Positions 53,872-63,286 of a stretch of DNA of 64,000 nucleotides are shown in pieces (position 1 is the first letter of the stretch; each line of letters begins with the position of its first letter). Position numbers and translations under genes: made by a program. Source of the stretch: Staphylococcus piscifermentans (GTDB lineage: Bacteria > Bacillota > Bacilli > Staphylococcales > Staphylococcaceae); NCBI RefSeq assembly GCF_900186985.1, contig NZ_LT906447.1, forward strand, positions 1,364,001 through 1,428,000. The letters are read 5' to 3'. A model generated the notes under the pieces. It saw nothing but the letters and a program-made list of their open reading frames with translations. It ran no database searches and was not told where the DNA came from.

Positions 53872-53898
53872 TTAGCACTTGAAAGAAGAGAGTGCTAA
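53872..53898 (+). promoter_or_regulatory. CIRCE operator for HrcA
   Basis: TTAGCACTT, nine bases, GAGTGCTAA (53872-53880 and 53890-53898). The consensus is TTAGCACTC-N9-GAGTGCTAA, so there is a single mismatch in the left arm. It lies just after the -10 and 13 bases before the hrcA start. Confidence 0.97.
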
Positions 53899-53910
53899 TG
53901 AGGTGGAAAC

Positions 53911-54876
53911 ATGATTACCGATAGACAACTGAGCATCTTGAATGCTATTGTTGAAGATTATGTTGATTATGGTCTGCCGATTGGTTCAAAAACAATTATC
54001 GATAGACATAACGTAGATGTGAGCCCTGCAACTATTCGAAATGAGATGAAATATCTCGAAAATGAAGGATTAGTTGAAAAAGCACATGCTTCTTCAGGTA
54101 GATTCCCATCTATCAAAGGTTTCAGATATTATGTTGATCAATTATTAGAGAATAATTACTCTCGCAAACCTAATAATCAACGTTTAAATGATCTTTTAGC
54201 TGAAAATAATTATAATTTGTCCAATGCTTTAAGTGCATATGCAAATGAATTGTCTATGACAACTAATTATACTACGTTAATTATGAAACCGAATCAAACT
54301 AAAGATTTGATTACCGATGTTCATTTATTTAACACAGTTGCTAACTTAGTTATAATGGTAATTGTGTTTGAATCAGGAGATGTAGAACACCTGCAATTAG
54401 CAGTCCCAGAAAAAATTTCTAAACATCGTTTAATTCAAATTGCTAATTACATTAAAGATAATTTTAACGATGAATCAGGAAGTAAAATTTCAAAAATGGC
54501 ATTTGAACATTCAAGAGATTCAGTAACTGTACTTCAATTAATAGACTTATTGAATCAGCGTTTAAAGGATTCAACATCGGATATTTATTTAGGTGGCAAA
54601 TCTAATTTAATCGACATGTTGAATGAACAGAATGTTAGTTCCATACAACAAATTCTTCAATATTTAGAGTCCAATAAGATATTGAAATTATTTGAAGATG
54701 ATTATCACTCTGGTATCGATGTAAAGATCGGTCAGGAAATTGATAATAATTTAGAGAATATTTCTATCGTTCTCAGTGATTATCATATTGAAAATCACTT
54801 AACCGGACATATAGCAGTTATTGGACCAACTGCTATGCGTTATCAAAATGTTATTCAATTACTCTATAAAATTTAG
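53911..54876 (+). CDS. hrcA: Heat-inducible transcription repressor HrcA
   Basis: A 321-residue repressor of class I heat-shock genes. It has an N-terminal winged helix (MITDRQLSILNAIVEDYVDYGLPIGSKTII, VSPATIRNEMKYLENEGLVEKAHASSGRFPS), followed by GAF-like domain and dimerisation segments. It binds the CIRCE element just ahead of its own gene. Ribosome binding site TGAGGTGG. First gene of the dnaK operon. Confidence 0.97.
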   Translation: MITDRQLSILNAIVEDYVDYGLPIGSKTIIDRHNVDVSPATIRNEMKYLENEGLVEKAHASSGRFPSIKGFRYYVDQLLENNYSRKPNNQRLNDLLAENNYNLSNALSAYANELSMTTNYTTLIMKPNQTKDLITDVHLFNTVANLVIMVIVFESGDVEHLQLAVPEKISKHRLIQIANYIKDNFNDESGSKISKMAFEHSRDSVTVLQLIDLLNQRLKDSTSDIYLGGKSNLIDMLNEQNVSSIQQILQYLESNKILKLFEDDYHSGIDVKIGQEIDNNLENISIVLSDYHIENHLTGHIAVIGPTAMRYQNVIQLLYKI

Positions 54877-54903
54877 TAATGAAGTCGTATTGGAGGACAG
54901 AAA

Positions 54904-55503
54904 ATGACAGAAAAAGATCAATCAGTTAATAATGAAGAAGTTGCTGAAAACCAAGAGAATACAGCTAAAGACTCGAATACTGATGAACAAAATGAAACTG
55001 TAAATCAAGAAGAAGTTCTTGAGGAACAAAAAACTTCTGAAAATGACAGCAAAGATGAAGAAATTCAACAATTGAAAGAAGAAGTTAATAATCAAGAAGA
55101 AAAATATCTACGTCTTTATGCAGAATTTGAAAACTATAAAAGACGTATTCAAAATGAAAACCAAACTTTGAAAACTTATCAAGCTCAAAGCGTGCTTACT
55201 GATATTTTACCAACAATTGATAATATCGAACGTGCGTTACAAATCGAAGGCGACGATGAATCATTTAAATCTCTACAAAAAGGGGTACAAATGGTATATG
55301 AAAGCTTGCTAAGAGCTCTAAACGAAAATGGTTTAGAAGAAATTGAAGCTGTTGGGCAACAATTTGATCCTAACTTCCATCAAGCTGTAATGCAAGATAA
55401 CGATGAATCATTCGAATCAAATGCTGTTACTCAAGAGTTGCAAAAAGGTTACAAATTGAAAGATCGTGTCTTACGACCTTCAATGGTAAAAGTAAATCAA
55501 TAA
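54904..55503 (+). CDS. grpE: Nucleotide exchange factor GrpE
   Basis: A 199-residue DnaK cofactor. The first 60 residues are acidic and disordered (Glu, Asn, Asp, Gln), then a long coiled coil, then the conserved [14 protein letters not shown] and [13 protein letters not shown], and a C-terminal beta domain ending [11 protein letters not shown]. Confidence 0.97.
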   Translation: MTEKDQSVNNEEVAENQENTAKDSNTDEQNETVNQEEVLEEQKTSENDSKDEEIQQLKEEVNNQEEKYLRLYAEFENYKRRIQNENQTLKTYQAQSVLTDILPTIDNIERALQIEGDDESFKSLQKGVQMVYESLLRALNENGLEEIEAVGQQFDPNFHQAVMQDNDESFESNAVTQELQKGYKLKDRVLRPSMVKVNQ

Positions 55504-55539
55504 TATATTACTGACTAACTATACAACAAATGAAAATAG

Positions 55540-57396
<1,857 letters not shown>

Positions 57397-57467
57397 TTGT
57401 TTTTATATCAATAGTGCAAGCTGCACATTAATTAAATAATCGTTTGCGGCTTCTTGAATTAAAATTT

Positions 57468-57506
57468 AAGTCAAAGTCAATTGTACATTGGCTTTGACTT
57501 TTTATT
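57468..57506 (+). terminator. Terminator between dnaK and dnaJ
   Basis: A 13-bp stem with one wobble (57468-57480 with 57488-57500), then TTTATTATTT. The T tract is broken, so read-through into dnaJ is likely in part. Confidence 0.8.
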
Positions 57507-57523
57507 ATTTAAACAACTATACT
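57494..57523 (+). promoter_or_regulatory. Putative internal promoter for dnaJ-prmA-rsmE-mtaB
   Basis: TTGACT (57494-57499), 18 bases, TATACT (57518-57523). The -35 is within the 3' arm of the dnaK terminator. No CIRCE or CtsR site is visible here. Confidence 0.6.
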
Positions 57524-57569
57524 TTATAAGGTAAAAAATGAAATGTTTTATAGATAAGGAGAGATTACA

Positions 57570-58703
57570 GTGGCAAAAAGAGACTATTATGAAGTCTTAG
57601 GTGTCAGCAAAGATGCGTCAAAAGACGAAATCAAAAAAGCTTACCGTAAATTGTCCAAAAAATATCACCCAGATATTAACCAAGAAGAGGGCGCTGAAGA
57701 AAAATTCAAAGAAATTTCAGAGGCTTATGAAGTACTCAGCGATGAAAATAAACGTGCTAACTACGACCAATTCGGTCATAGCGGTCCACAAGGTGGCTTT
57801 GGCGGCCAAGGATTCGGCGGTGGTCAGGACTTTAGCGGTTTCGGCGGCGGCTTCGAAGACATTTTCAGTTCTTTCTTTGGTGGAGGCGCGCAACGTGATC
57901 CTAATGCACCTCGTAAAGGTGACGACCTTCAATACACCATGACAGTAACATTTGAAGAAGCTGTTTTCGGTACTGAAAAGGAAATTTCAATACGTAAACA
58001 AGTGAAATGTGAAACTTGTGGCGGCTCAGGTGCAAAACCAGGTTCTAAGAAAAAAACTTGTCATTATTGTAATGGATCAGGTCATGTTTCAGTCGAACAA
58101 AATACGATTTTAGGACGCGTAAGAACAGAAAAAGTGTGTCCAGTTTGTAATGGTACAGGAGAAGAAATTGAAGAGCCTTGTCCAACTTGTCATGGCAAAG
58201 GAACTGAAACTAAAAATGTTAAAATTAAAGTAAAAGTTCCAGAAGGTGTCGACAATGACCAACAAATCCGTTTAGCAGGAAAAGGCGCTCCAGGTCATAA
58301 CGGCGGTCCACAAGGTGATTTATACGTTGTATTCCGCGTTGAACCATCGGATACCTTTGAACGTGAAGGAGACGATATTTTCTATAACTTAAATATCAGT
58401 TTCCCTCAAGCAGCATTAGGTGATGAAATTAAAGTACCAACATTAAATGGCCATGTCATGTTAAGTGTGCCTGAAGGTACTCAAGACGGTAAACAATTCC
58501 GTATGAAAGAAAAAGGTATAAAAAATGTTCATGGCTACGGCTATGGTGATTTATTTGTTAATATTAGTGTTGTAACACCAACCAAACTAAATGATAAACA
58601 AAAATCATTAATGCGGGAATTTGCCGATGTAAGCGGAGAAGAAATTACAGAACAACCAACAAACTTCAAAGAGCGTGCTCGCAGATTCTTTAAAGGAGAA
58701 TAA
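57570..58703 (+). CDS. dnaJ: Chaperone DnaJ (Hsp40)
   Basis: A 377-residue class I J-protein. It has a J domain with the HPD motif ([11 protein letters not shown], about 32-36), a Gly/Phe-rich region (about 72-110) and four zinc-binding CxxCxGxG repeats ([32 protein letters not shown]). Two C-terminal beta domains follow. It stimulates DnaK ATPase. Ribosome binding site AAGGAGAG. Confidence 0.98.
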   Translation: MAKRDYYEVLGVSKDASKDEIKKAYRKLSKKYHPDINQEEGAEEKFKEISEAYEVLSDENKRANYDQFGHSGPQGGFGGQGFGGGQDFSGFGGGFEDIFSSFFGGGAQRDPNAPRKGDDLQYTMTVTFEEAVFGTEKEISIRKQVKCETCGGSGAKPGSKKKTCHYCNGSGHVSVEQNTILGRVRTEKVCPVCNGTGEEIEEPCPTCHGKGTETKNVKIKVKVPEGVDNDQQIRLAGKGAPGHNGGPQGDLYVVFRVEPSDTFEREGDDIFYNLNISFPQAALGDEIKVPTLNGHVMLSVPEGTQDGKQFRMKEKGIKNVHGYGYGDLFVNISVVTPTKLNDKQKSLMREFADVSGEEITEQPTNFKERARRFFKGE

Positions 58704-58708
58704 AAGCT

Positions 58709-59647
58709 ATGAACTGGGTGGAACTTTCAATTGTAGTAAATCATGATGTACAGGAATTTGTAACGAATATACTGGAAGAAAATGGTTCAAATGGCGTCGT
58801 TATTGAAGATTCAAATGACTTAAATGGACAACTTGCAGATAAATTCGGCGAAATATATGAATTAAATCCTAACGATTATCCTGAAAGTGGTGTTCGAATT
58901 AAGGCTTATTTTAATGAGCTTGATTTTTCTCAGACACTTAAATCTAAAATCTTAGAGAGCATAAAAGAATTAAGTGATCTTAATCAGGTTTTATTTGAAT
59001 ATAAAGAAGAAATTATCAAGGAATCTGATTGGGAAAACGAATGGAAAAACTATTTCCATCCATTTAAAGCATCTGACCATTTTACAATAGTTCCAAGTTG
59101 GGAAAGCTATCAAAAAGAGGATGACTCTGAGTTGTGCATCGAGTTGGATCCAGGTATGGCTTTTGGAACTGGTGATCATCCTACTACAAGCATGTGTTTA
59201 AATGCGATTGAACAATATGTTTCTCCTAAGGACAGTGTAATTGATGTTGGTACGGGTTCAGGTATTTTAAGTATTGCGTGTCATTTGCTTGGCGTAAAAC
59301 ACATTAAAGCAGTTGATCTGGATGAAATGGCGGTCAGGGTAGCTAAGGAAAACTTTGAAAAAAATTCTTGTGAAAAGGCAATTGAAACAACAACCGGTAA
59401 CTTGTTGCATGAAGAATCAGGTAAATATGATGTTGTTATTGCAAATATCTTAGCGCATATTATTGATGAAATGATAGAAGACGCTTATAATACTTTAAAT
59501 GAAAAGGGTCGCTTTATTACATCAGGAATTATAGAAGAAAAAAGCGATGAAATTACTGAACATATGAAGCGTGCAGGTTTTAATATCATTTCTATTAATC
59601 ACGACAACGGTTGGGTTTGTATCGTTGGCGAGAAAGCGAGCAATTAA
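58709..59647 (+). CDS. prmA: Ribosomal protein L11 methyltransferase
   Basis: A 312-residue methyltransferase of L11. The N-terminal substrate domain ([30 protein letters not shown]) and the catalytic domain with [32 protein letters not shown] (about 176-189) and [13 protein letters not shown] are present. Five bases after dnaJ; co-transcribed with rsmE. Confidence 0.96.
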   Translation: MNWVELSIVVNHDVQEFVTNILEENGSNGVVIEDSNDLNGQLADKFGEIYELNPNDYPESGVRIKAYFNELDFSQTLKSKILESIKELSDLNQVLFEYKEEIIKESDWENEWKNYFHPFKASDHFTIVPSWESYQKEDDSELCIELDPGMAFGTGDHPTTSMCLNAIEQYVSPKDSVIDVGTGSGILSIACHLLGVKHIKAVDLDEMAVRVAKENFEKNSCEKAIETTTGNLLHEESGKYDVVIANILAHIIDEMIEDAYNTLNEKGRFITSGIIEEKSDEITEHMKRAGFNIISINHDNGWVCIVGEKASN

Positions 59648-59648
59648 T

Positions 59649-60401
59649 ATGCAAAGATATTTTATAAATCAAAACGCTGATGAAAATCAGCGTTTTTTTA
59701 TTACAGACAAAGAGGATATACATCATATTTCTAATGTAATGCGAAATCAGCCTGATGACTTGATTGTTATTACTTTTAATCACAGTGTTGTTTTTAAATG
59801 CAGAATTATTTCTATAGAGAACCATGAAATTGAAGTAGAATTAGTAGAGCAACAAAATTCTGATACTGAATTACCTGTAGAAGTTACAATATGCAGTGGT
59901 TTACTTAAATCTGATAAATACGAATGGCTGCTACAAAAATGCACAGAATTAGGTGCTGCCCATTTTATTCCTGTCCAAATGCAGAGATCAGTTGCAAAAC
60001 TAAATCAGAGTAAAGTTGATAAAAAGCTTGTACGTTGGAATAAGATTGTTAAAGAAGCAGCTGAACAAAGTTATCGCTTAGTAATCCCTACAATTGAATT
60101 TGTATCGAATTTACAGCAAGTATATGTTAATATAGATAGATATGATTATGTTCTTATCGCGTATGAAGATGCTGCTAAAGGAGGCGAAGCCAGCCAATTT
60201 AAAAAAGCACTTCAAAACTTTAAAAATGGAGACCGTATATTAATTATTTTCGGCCCCGAAGGCGGATTGAGCGAAGAAGAAGTTGATTTGTTCCGAGATA
60301 AAAGTTTTATCGTAGGATTAGGTAAACGTATTTTAAGAGCTGAAACTGCGCCGCTATATGCGTTAAGTGCAATAAGTTATGAAAAAGAATTAATGGGGTG
60401 A
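59649..60401 (+). CDS. rsmE: 16S rRNA (uracil(1498)-N3)-methyltransferase RsmE
   Basis: A 250-residue SPOUT enzyme that methylates U1498. It has an N-terminal PUA-like domain (MQRYFINQNADENQRFFITDKEDIHHISNVMR) and the knotted SAM-binding region (IIFGPEGGLSEEEVD, LGKRILRAETAPLYALSAISY). The ATG at 59649 is one base past the prmA stop; the frame is open upstream inside prmA. Confidence 0.95.
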   Translation: MQRYFINQNADENQRFFITDKEDIHHISNVMRNQPDDLIVITFNHSVVFKCRIISIENHEIEVELVEQQNSDTELPVEVTICSGLLKSDKYEWLLQKCTELGAAHFIPVQMQRSVAKLNQSKVDKKLVRWNKIVKEAAEQSYRLVIPTIEFVSNLQQVYVNIDRYDYVLIAYEDAAKGGEASQFKKALQNFKNGDRILIIFGPEGGLSEEEVDLFRDKSFIVGLGKRILRAETAPLYALSAISYEKELMG

Positions 60402-60405
60402 AGAA

Positions 60406-61752
60406 ATGTCAACTGTAGCTTTTCATACCTTAGGTTGTAAAGTTAACCATTATGAAACTGAAGCAATTTGGCAATTATTTAAAGACGCTGGCTATGATCG
60501 AGTGGAATTTGATACCAACGCAGATGTCTTTGTTATAAATACATGTACTGTTACGAATACTGGAGATAAAAAAAGCCGACAAATCATACGTCGTGCCATC
60601 AGAAAAAATCCTGAAGCAGTGGTCTGTGTCACAGGTTGTTATGCACAAACATCATCAGCTGAAATCATGGAAATTCCAGGGGTTGATGTAGTAGTTGGGA
60701 CACAGGATCGAACTAAGTTACTAGATTATATTGAAGAATTCAAAGCAGAACGAGAACCTATCAATGGTGTAGGCAATATTATGAAAAATCGTAAATATGA
60801 AGAGTTAGAAGTTCCTTATTTTACAGACAGAACAAGAGCTTCTCTTAAAATTCAAGAAGGATGCAATAATTTCTGTACTTTTTGTATCATTCCATGGGCA
60901 CGTGGCCTTATGCGTTCTAGAGACCCAGAAAAAGTGGTTGAACAAGCAACAACACTTGTTAATTCCGGCTACAAAGAAATTGTTCTTACAGGTATTCATA
61001 CAGGCGGCTATGGTCAAGATTTAAAAGATTACAACTTAGCGCAGTTACTAAGAGATTTGGAAACTGTTGAAGGTCTTGAACGTATTAGAATTTCTTCAAT
61101 AGAGGCGAGTCAATTAACTGACGAAGTTATTAATGTCATTTCAAATTCAAATAAAGTAGTACGTCACTTACATGTGCCATTACAATCAGGCTCTGATTCT
61201 GTATTGAAAAGAATGCGCAGAAAATATTCTATGGCACACTTTTCTGAGCGTTTGATGAAGTTACATGACGCATTACCTGGTTTAGCAGTAACGAGTGATG
61301 TAATTGTAGGCTTCCCTGGTGAAACTGAAGAAGAATTCCAAGAAACTTATGATTTTATTTTAAAACACCATTTTTCTGAATTACATGTCTTTCCATATTC
61401 TGCACGTACTGGTACACCAGCTGCAAGAATGGATGATCAAATTGATGAAAACATTAAAAATGACCGCGTTCATAAATTAATTGAATTAAGCAATCAATTA
61501 GCTAAACAATATGCTTCTCACTTTGAAGATGAAGTATTGGAAGTTATTCCTGAAGAAGCAGGAGAACATCCAGGTACGCTTGTAGGTTACGCTGACAACT
61601 ATATGAAAGTGGAATTTGAAGGCGATGAGTCACTGATTGGTGAACTCGTTCGTGTAAAAATCACCAAAGCAGGTTACCCGTTAAATGAAGGTCATGTAGT
61701 CAGAGTAATCGACCATGCATCCAACCGTAGTGAATTCACAGCTATTATCTAA
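60406..61752 (+). CDS. mtaB: tRNA t6A37 methylthiotransferase MtaB
   Basis: A 448-residue radical SAM methylthiotransferase that makes ms2t6A37. First cluster cysteines are Cys11 (HTLGCKVNHYE), Cys47 (NTCTVTN) and Cys78 (GCYAQ). The radical SAM cluster is Cys153, Cys157 and Cys160 (CNNFCTFC), and a C-terminal TRAM domain follows. Its substrate t6A is also the substrate of TcdA, encoded at 21.6 kb. Confidence 0.96.
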   Translation: MSTVAFHTLGCKVNHYETEAIWQLFKDAGYDRVEFDTNADVFVINTCTVTNTGDKKSRQIIRRAIRKNPEAVVCVTGCYAQTSSAEIMEIPGVDVVVGTQDRTKLLDYIEEFKAEREPINGVGNIMKNRKYEELEVPYFTDRTRASLKIQEGCNNFCTFCIIPWARGLMRSRDPEKVVEQATTLVNSGYKEIVLTGIHTGGYGQDLKDYNLAQLLRDLETVEGLERIRISSIEASQLTDEVINVISNSNKVVRHLHVPLQSGSDSVLKRMRRKYSMAHFSERLMKLHDALPGLAVTSDVIVGFPGETEEEFQETYDFILKHHFSELHVFPYSARTGTPAARMDDQIDENIKNDRVHKLIELSNQLAKQYASHFEDEVLEVIPEEAGEHPGTLVGYADNYMKVEFEGDESLIGELVRVKITKAGYPLNEGHVVRVIDHASNRSEFTAII

Positions 61753-61776
61753 GATTCAAAAAATTAATTATTCTAA

Positions 61777-61805
61777 TTGACCGCAACTATCATATATATT
61801 ATACT
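61777..61805 (+). promoter_or_regulatory. Promoter of rpsU
   Basis: TTGACC (61777-61782), 17 bases, TATACT (61800-61805). About 70 bases of leader follow. Confidence 0.75.
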
Positions 61806-61882
61806 TATGATTGCATAGCATATAGCGTGTTATGCAGTCGAAAAATAAAGTTCCGTTGATATTTGGAGGGAGGGAAATACAG

Positions 61883-62059
61883 ATGTCTAAAACAGTAGTC
61901 CGTAAAAACGAATCACTTGAAGATGCATTACGCCGTTTCAAACGCTCAGTTTCAAAAAGCGGTACAATTCAAGAAGTACGTAAACGTGAATTTTACGAAA
62001 AACCAAGTGTTAAACGTAAAAAGAAATCTGAAGCTGCACGTAAACGTAAATTTAAATAA
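61883..62059 (+). CDS. rpsU: 30S ribosomal protein S21
   Basis: A 58-residue basic protein starting [28 protein letters not shown] and ending in a Lys/Arg tail. ATG 61883 follows GGAGGGAGGG; the frame is open upstream to 61832 but that is leader. S21 sits near the anti-Shine-Dalgarno end of 16S rRNA. Confidence 0.97.
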
Positions 62060-62117
62060 TTGATATGTCTGTTGACTCCCTCAACAACAAATATGAATTA
62101 TATAAATGCAGTTTTTG

Positions 62118-62168
62118 AAGACCGTATAAATTACTCTAATCAGTAGTTTATACGGTCTTTTCTTTTAC
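62118..62168 (+). terminator. Terminator after rpsU
   Basis: A 13-bp perfect stem (62118-62130 with 62147-62159), with inner TACT/AGTA pairing, followed by TTTTCTTTT. The remaining bases up to nfeD hold only an AT-rich promoter area (TATAAT at 62236-62241). Confidence 0.92.
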
Positions 62169-62264
62169 AAGTTTTCCTAAATTCATTTTCTATAAATTCA
62201 CTCTATTAAAACTATAATTCTTTATATTTGTCATGTATAATGAAAAAGAGAGCGAGGTGAATTT

Positions 62265-62981
62265 ATGTCACATTCCATCGAAATTTTACATAATATTTCG
62301 GTATTTCAGACAAGTCAAAGCCCCTTAATGCAACGTTTTGGAGAGTTTATTACCAGTCCACTTATATCCTTGATTTTAACCTGTATTATTTTTCTCGGTT
62401 TCCTTTATCAACTTTACTCAAAGCGAATCAACTTTGCAGGAATTATTGCCTCATTAGCTTTGATGACACTCTTTCTAGGTTTTTTAATTCAAGGAGAAGT
62501 ATCTTTAATTTCAATCGGTCTTTTTATTCTAGGCGTCATACTTCTTACCATTGAATTTTTTGTAGTAGGTGCAGTGATTGGGATAGCCGGAATTATTCTA
62601 ATTACAATCAGTATTATTATGTTAGGCGACAGTATACTATGGATGTTGATAAACGTAGTAATTGCCTTTATTTTATCAATTGTTGAATGGGTGATATTGG
62701 TGAAAGGATTTAACAAAAAAATTTCTTTATTCGAAAAAGTAATCTTAAGGGACTCTACAACATCTGAAGCTGGCTATACTTCACATGACGACCGCTCTAA
62801 CTTAGTAGGTCAAACTGCTGAAACACTCACTGAGCTTCGACCAGCAGGAATCATTTCCTTAAATGATGAACGGATTGATGCTGTATCGGATGGTACATTT
62901 ATTCAGAGAGGTGTGAAAGTCAAAGTCACTGAAGTTGAGGGTTCACGAGTAGTAGTCAGAGAAATACCTACAAATACTTAA
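62265..62981 (+). CDS. NfeD-family membrane protein
   Basis: A 238-residue protein with about five membrane helices (residues 32-160). A C-terminal OB-fold (LVGQTAETLTELRPAGIISLNDERIDAVSDGTFIQRGVKVKVTEVEGSRVVVREI) is characteristic of NfeD. This is the short form without the N-terminal ClpP-like protease. NfeD proteins normally pair with a flotillin (FloA) encoded just downstream and affect membrane microdomains. Here the next gene is not floA but a mobile-element region. Ribosome binding site GCGAGGTG. Confidence 0.9.
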   Translation: MSHSIEILHNISVFQTSQSPLMQRFGEFITSPLISLILTCIIFLGFLYQLYSKRINFAGIIASLALMTLFLGFLIQGEVSLISIGLFILGVILLTIEFFVVGAVIGIAGIILITISIIMLGDSILWMLINVVIAFILSIVEWVILVKGFNKKISLFEKVILRDSTTSEAGYTSHDDRSNLVGQTAETLTELRPAGIISLNDERIDAVSDGTFIQRGVKVKVTEVEGSRVVVREIPTNT

Positions 62982-62984
62982 TTT

Positions 62985-62993
62985 AAAAGGAGG
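62985..62993 (+). promoter_or_regulatory. Orphan Shine-Dalgarno sequence after nfeD
   Basis: AAAAGGAGG, a strong ribosome binding site, four bases after the nfeD stop. No ATG, GTG or TTG lies at a usable distance; the first ATG (63013) is followed at once by TAA. It looks like the site for the normal downstream gene, now separated from it. Confidence 0.65.
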
Positions 62994-63070
62994 CACAGTA
63001 CAGTTACTAAAAATGTAATTAAAAGGCAGTAAATATCTCTGAATATAGTTATAATTGAATTGAGGTGGCA

Positions 63071-63238
63071 ATGATGAATAAGACTAAAGAAATTATTGGA
63101 AAATTAGGGAGTACTATTTCCAACCCATCTAATCGTAAATATACAGCATACATTCGGATTACAAACCCATCACAACTTGATGCATTACAAAATCAATTTG
63201 AATTTTTAATGCATCACCGTAACTGTCCATGTTTTTAG
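63071..63238 (+). CDS. Unrecognised 55-residue ORF with a Cys-Pro-Cys-Phe end
   Basis: ATG 63071 (or 63074) with a good ribosome binding site (GAGGTGG, 63062-63068) and an upstream TATAAT (63050-63055). The product starts with a basic amphipathic segment (MNKTKEIIGKLGS), then KYTAYIRI and LDALQNQFEFLMHH, and ends NCPCF. I do not recognise a family. It may be a real small gene, or the 5' part of a gene cut by the left end of the TnpB element. The stop lies 48 bases before tnpB. Confidence 0.5.
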   Translation: MMNKTKEIIGKLGSTISNPSNRKYTAYIRITNPSQLDALQNQFEFLMHHRNCPCF

Positions 63239-63286
63239 CGGTTGTATCTATGATTTTGGTCGATTGAAAAAAGAAGGTGGCAGAAT

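Noticed and set aside
57468..57480. Direct AGTCAAAG-TCAA resembling CtsR heptads between dnaK and dnaJ
   Set aside because: Heptads are not separated by the three bases CtsR needs, and the sequence is explained as the terminator stem.
57601..57942. 113-residue ORF in another frame inside dnaJ
   Set aside because: Entirely within the J and Gly/Phe regions of DnaJ; no ribosome binding site.
63004..63007. TTAC as target tetranucleotide of an IS608-like insertion
   Set aside because: A four-base match is expected by chance and the element's left end could not be located.
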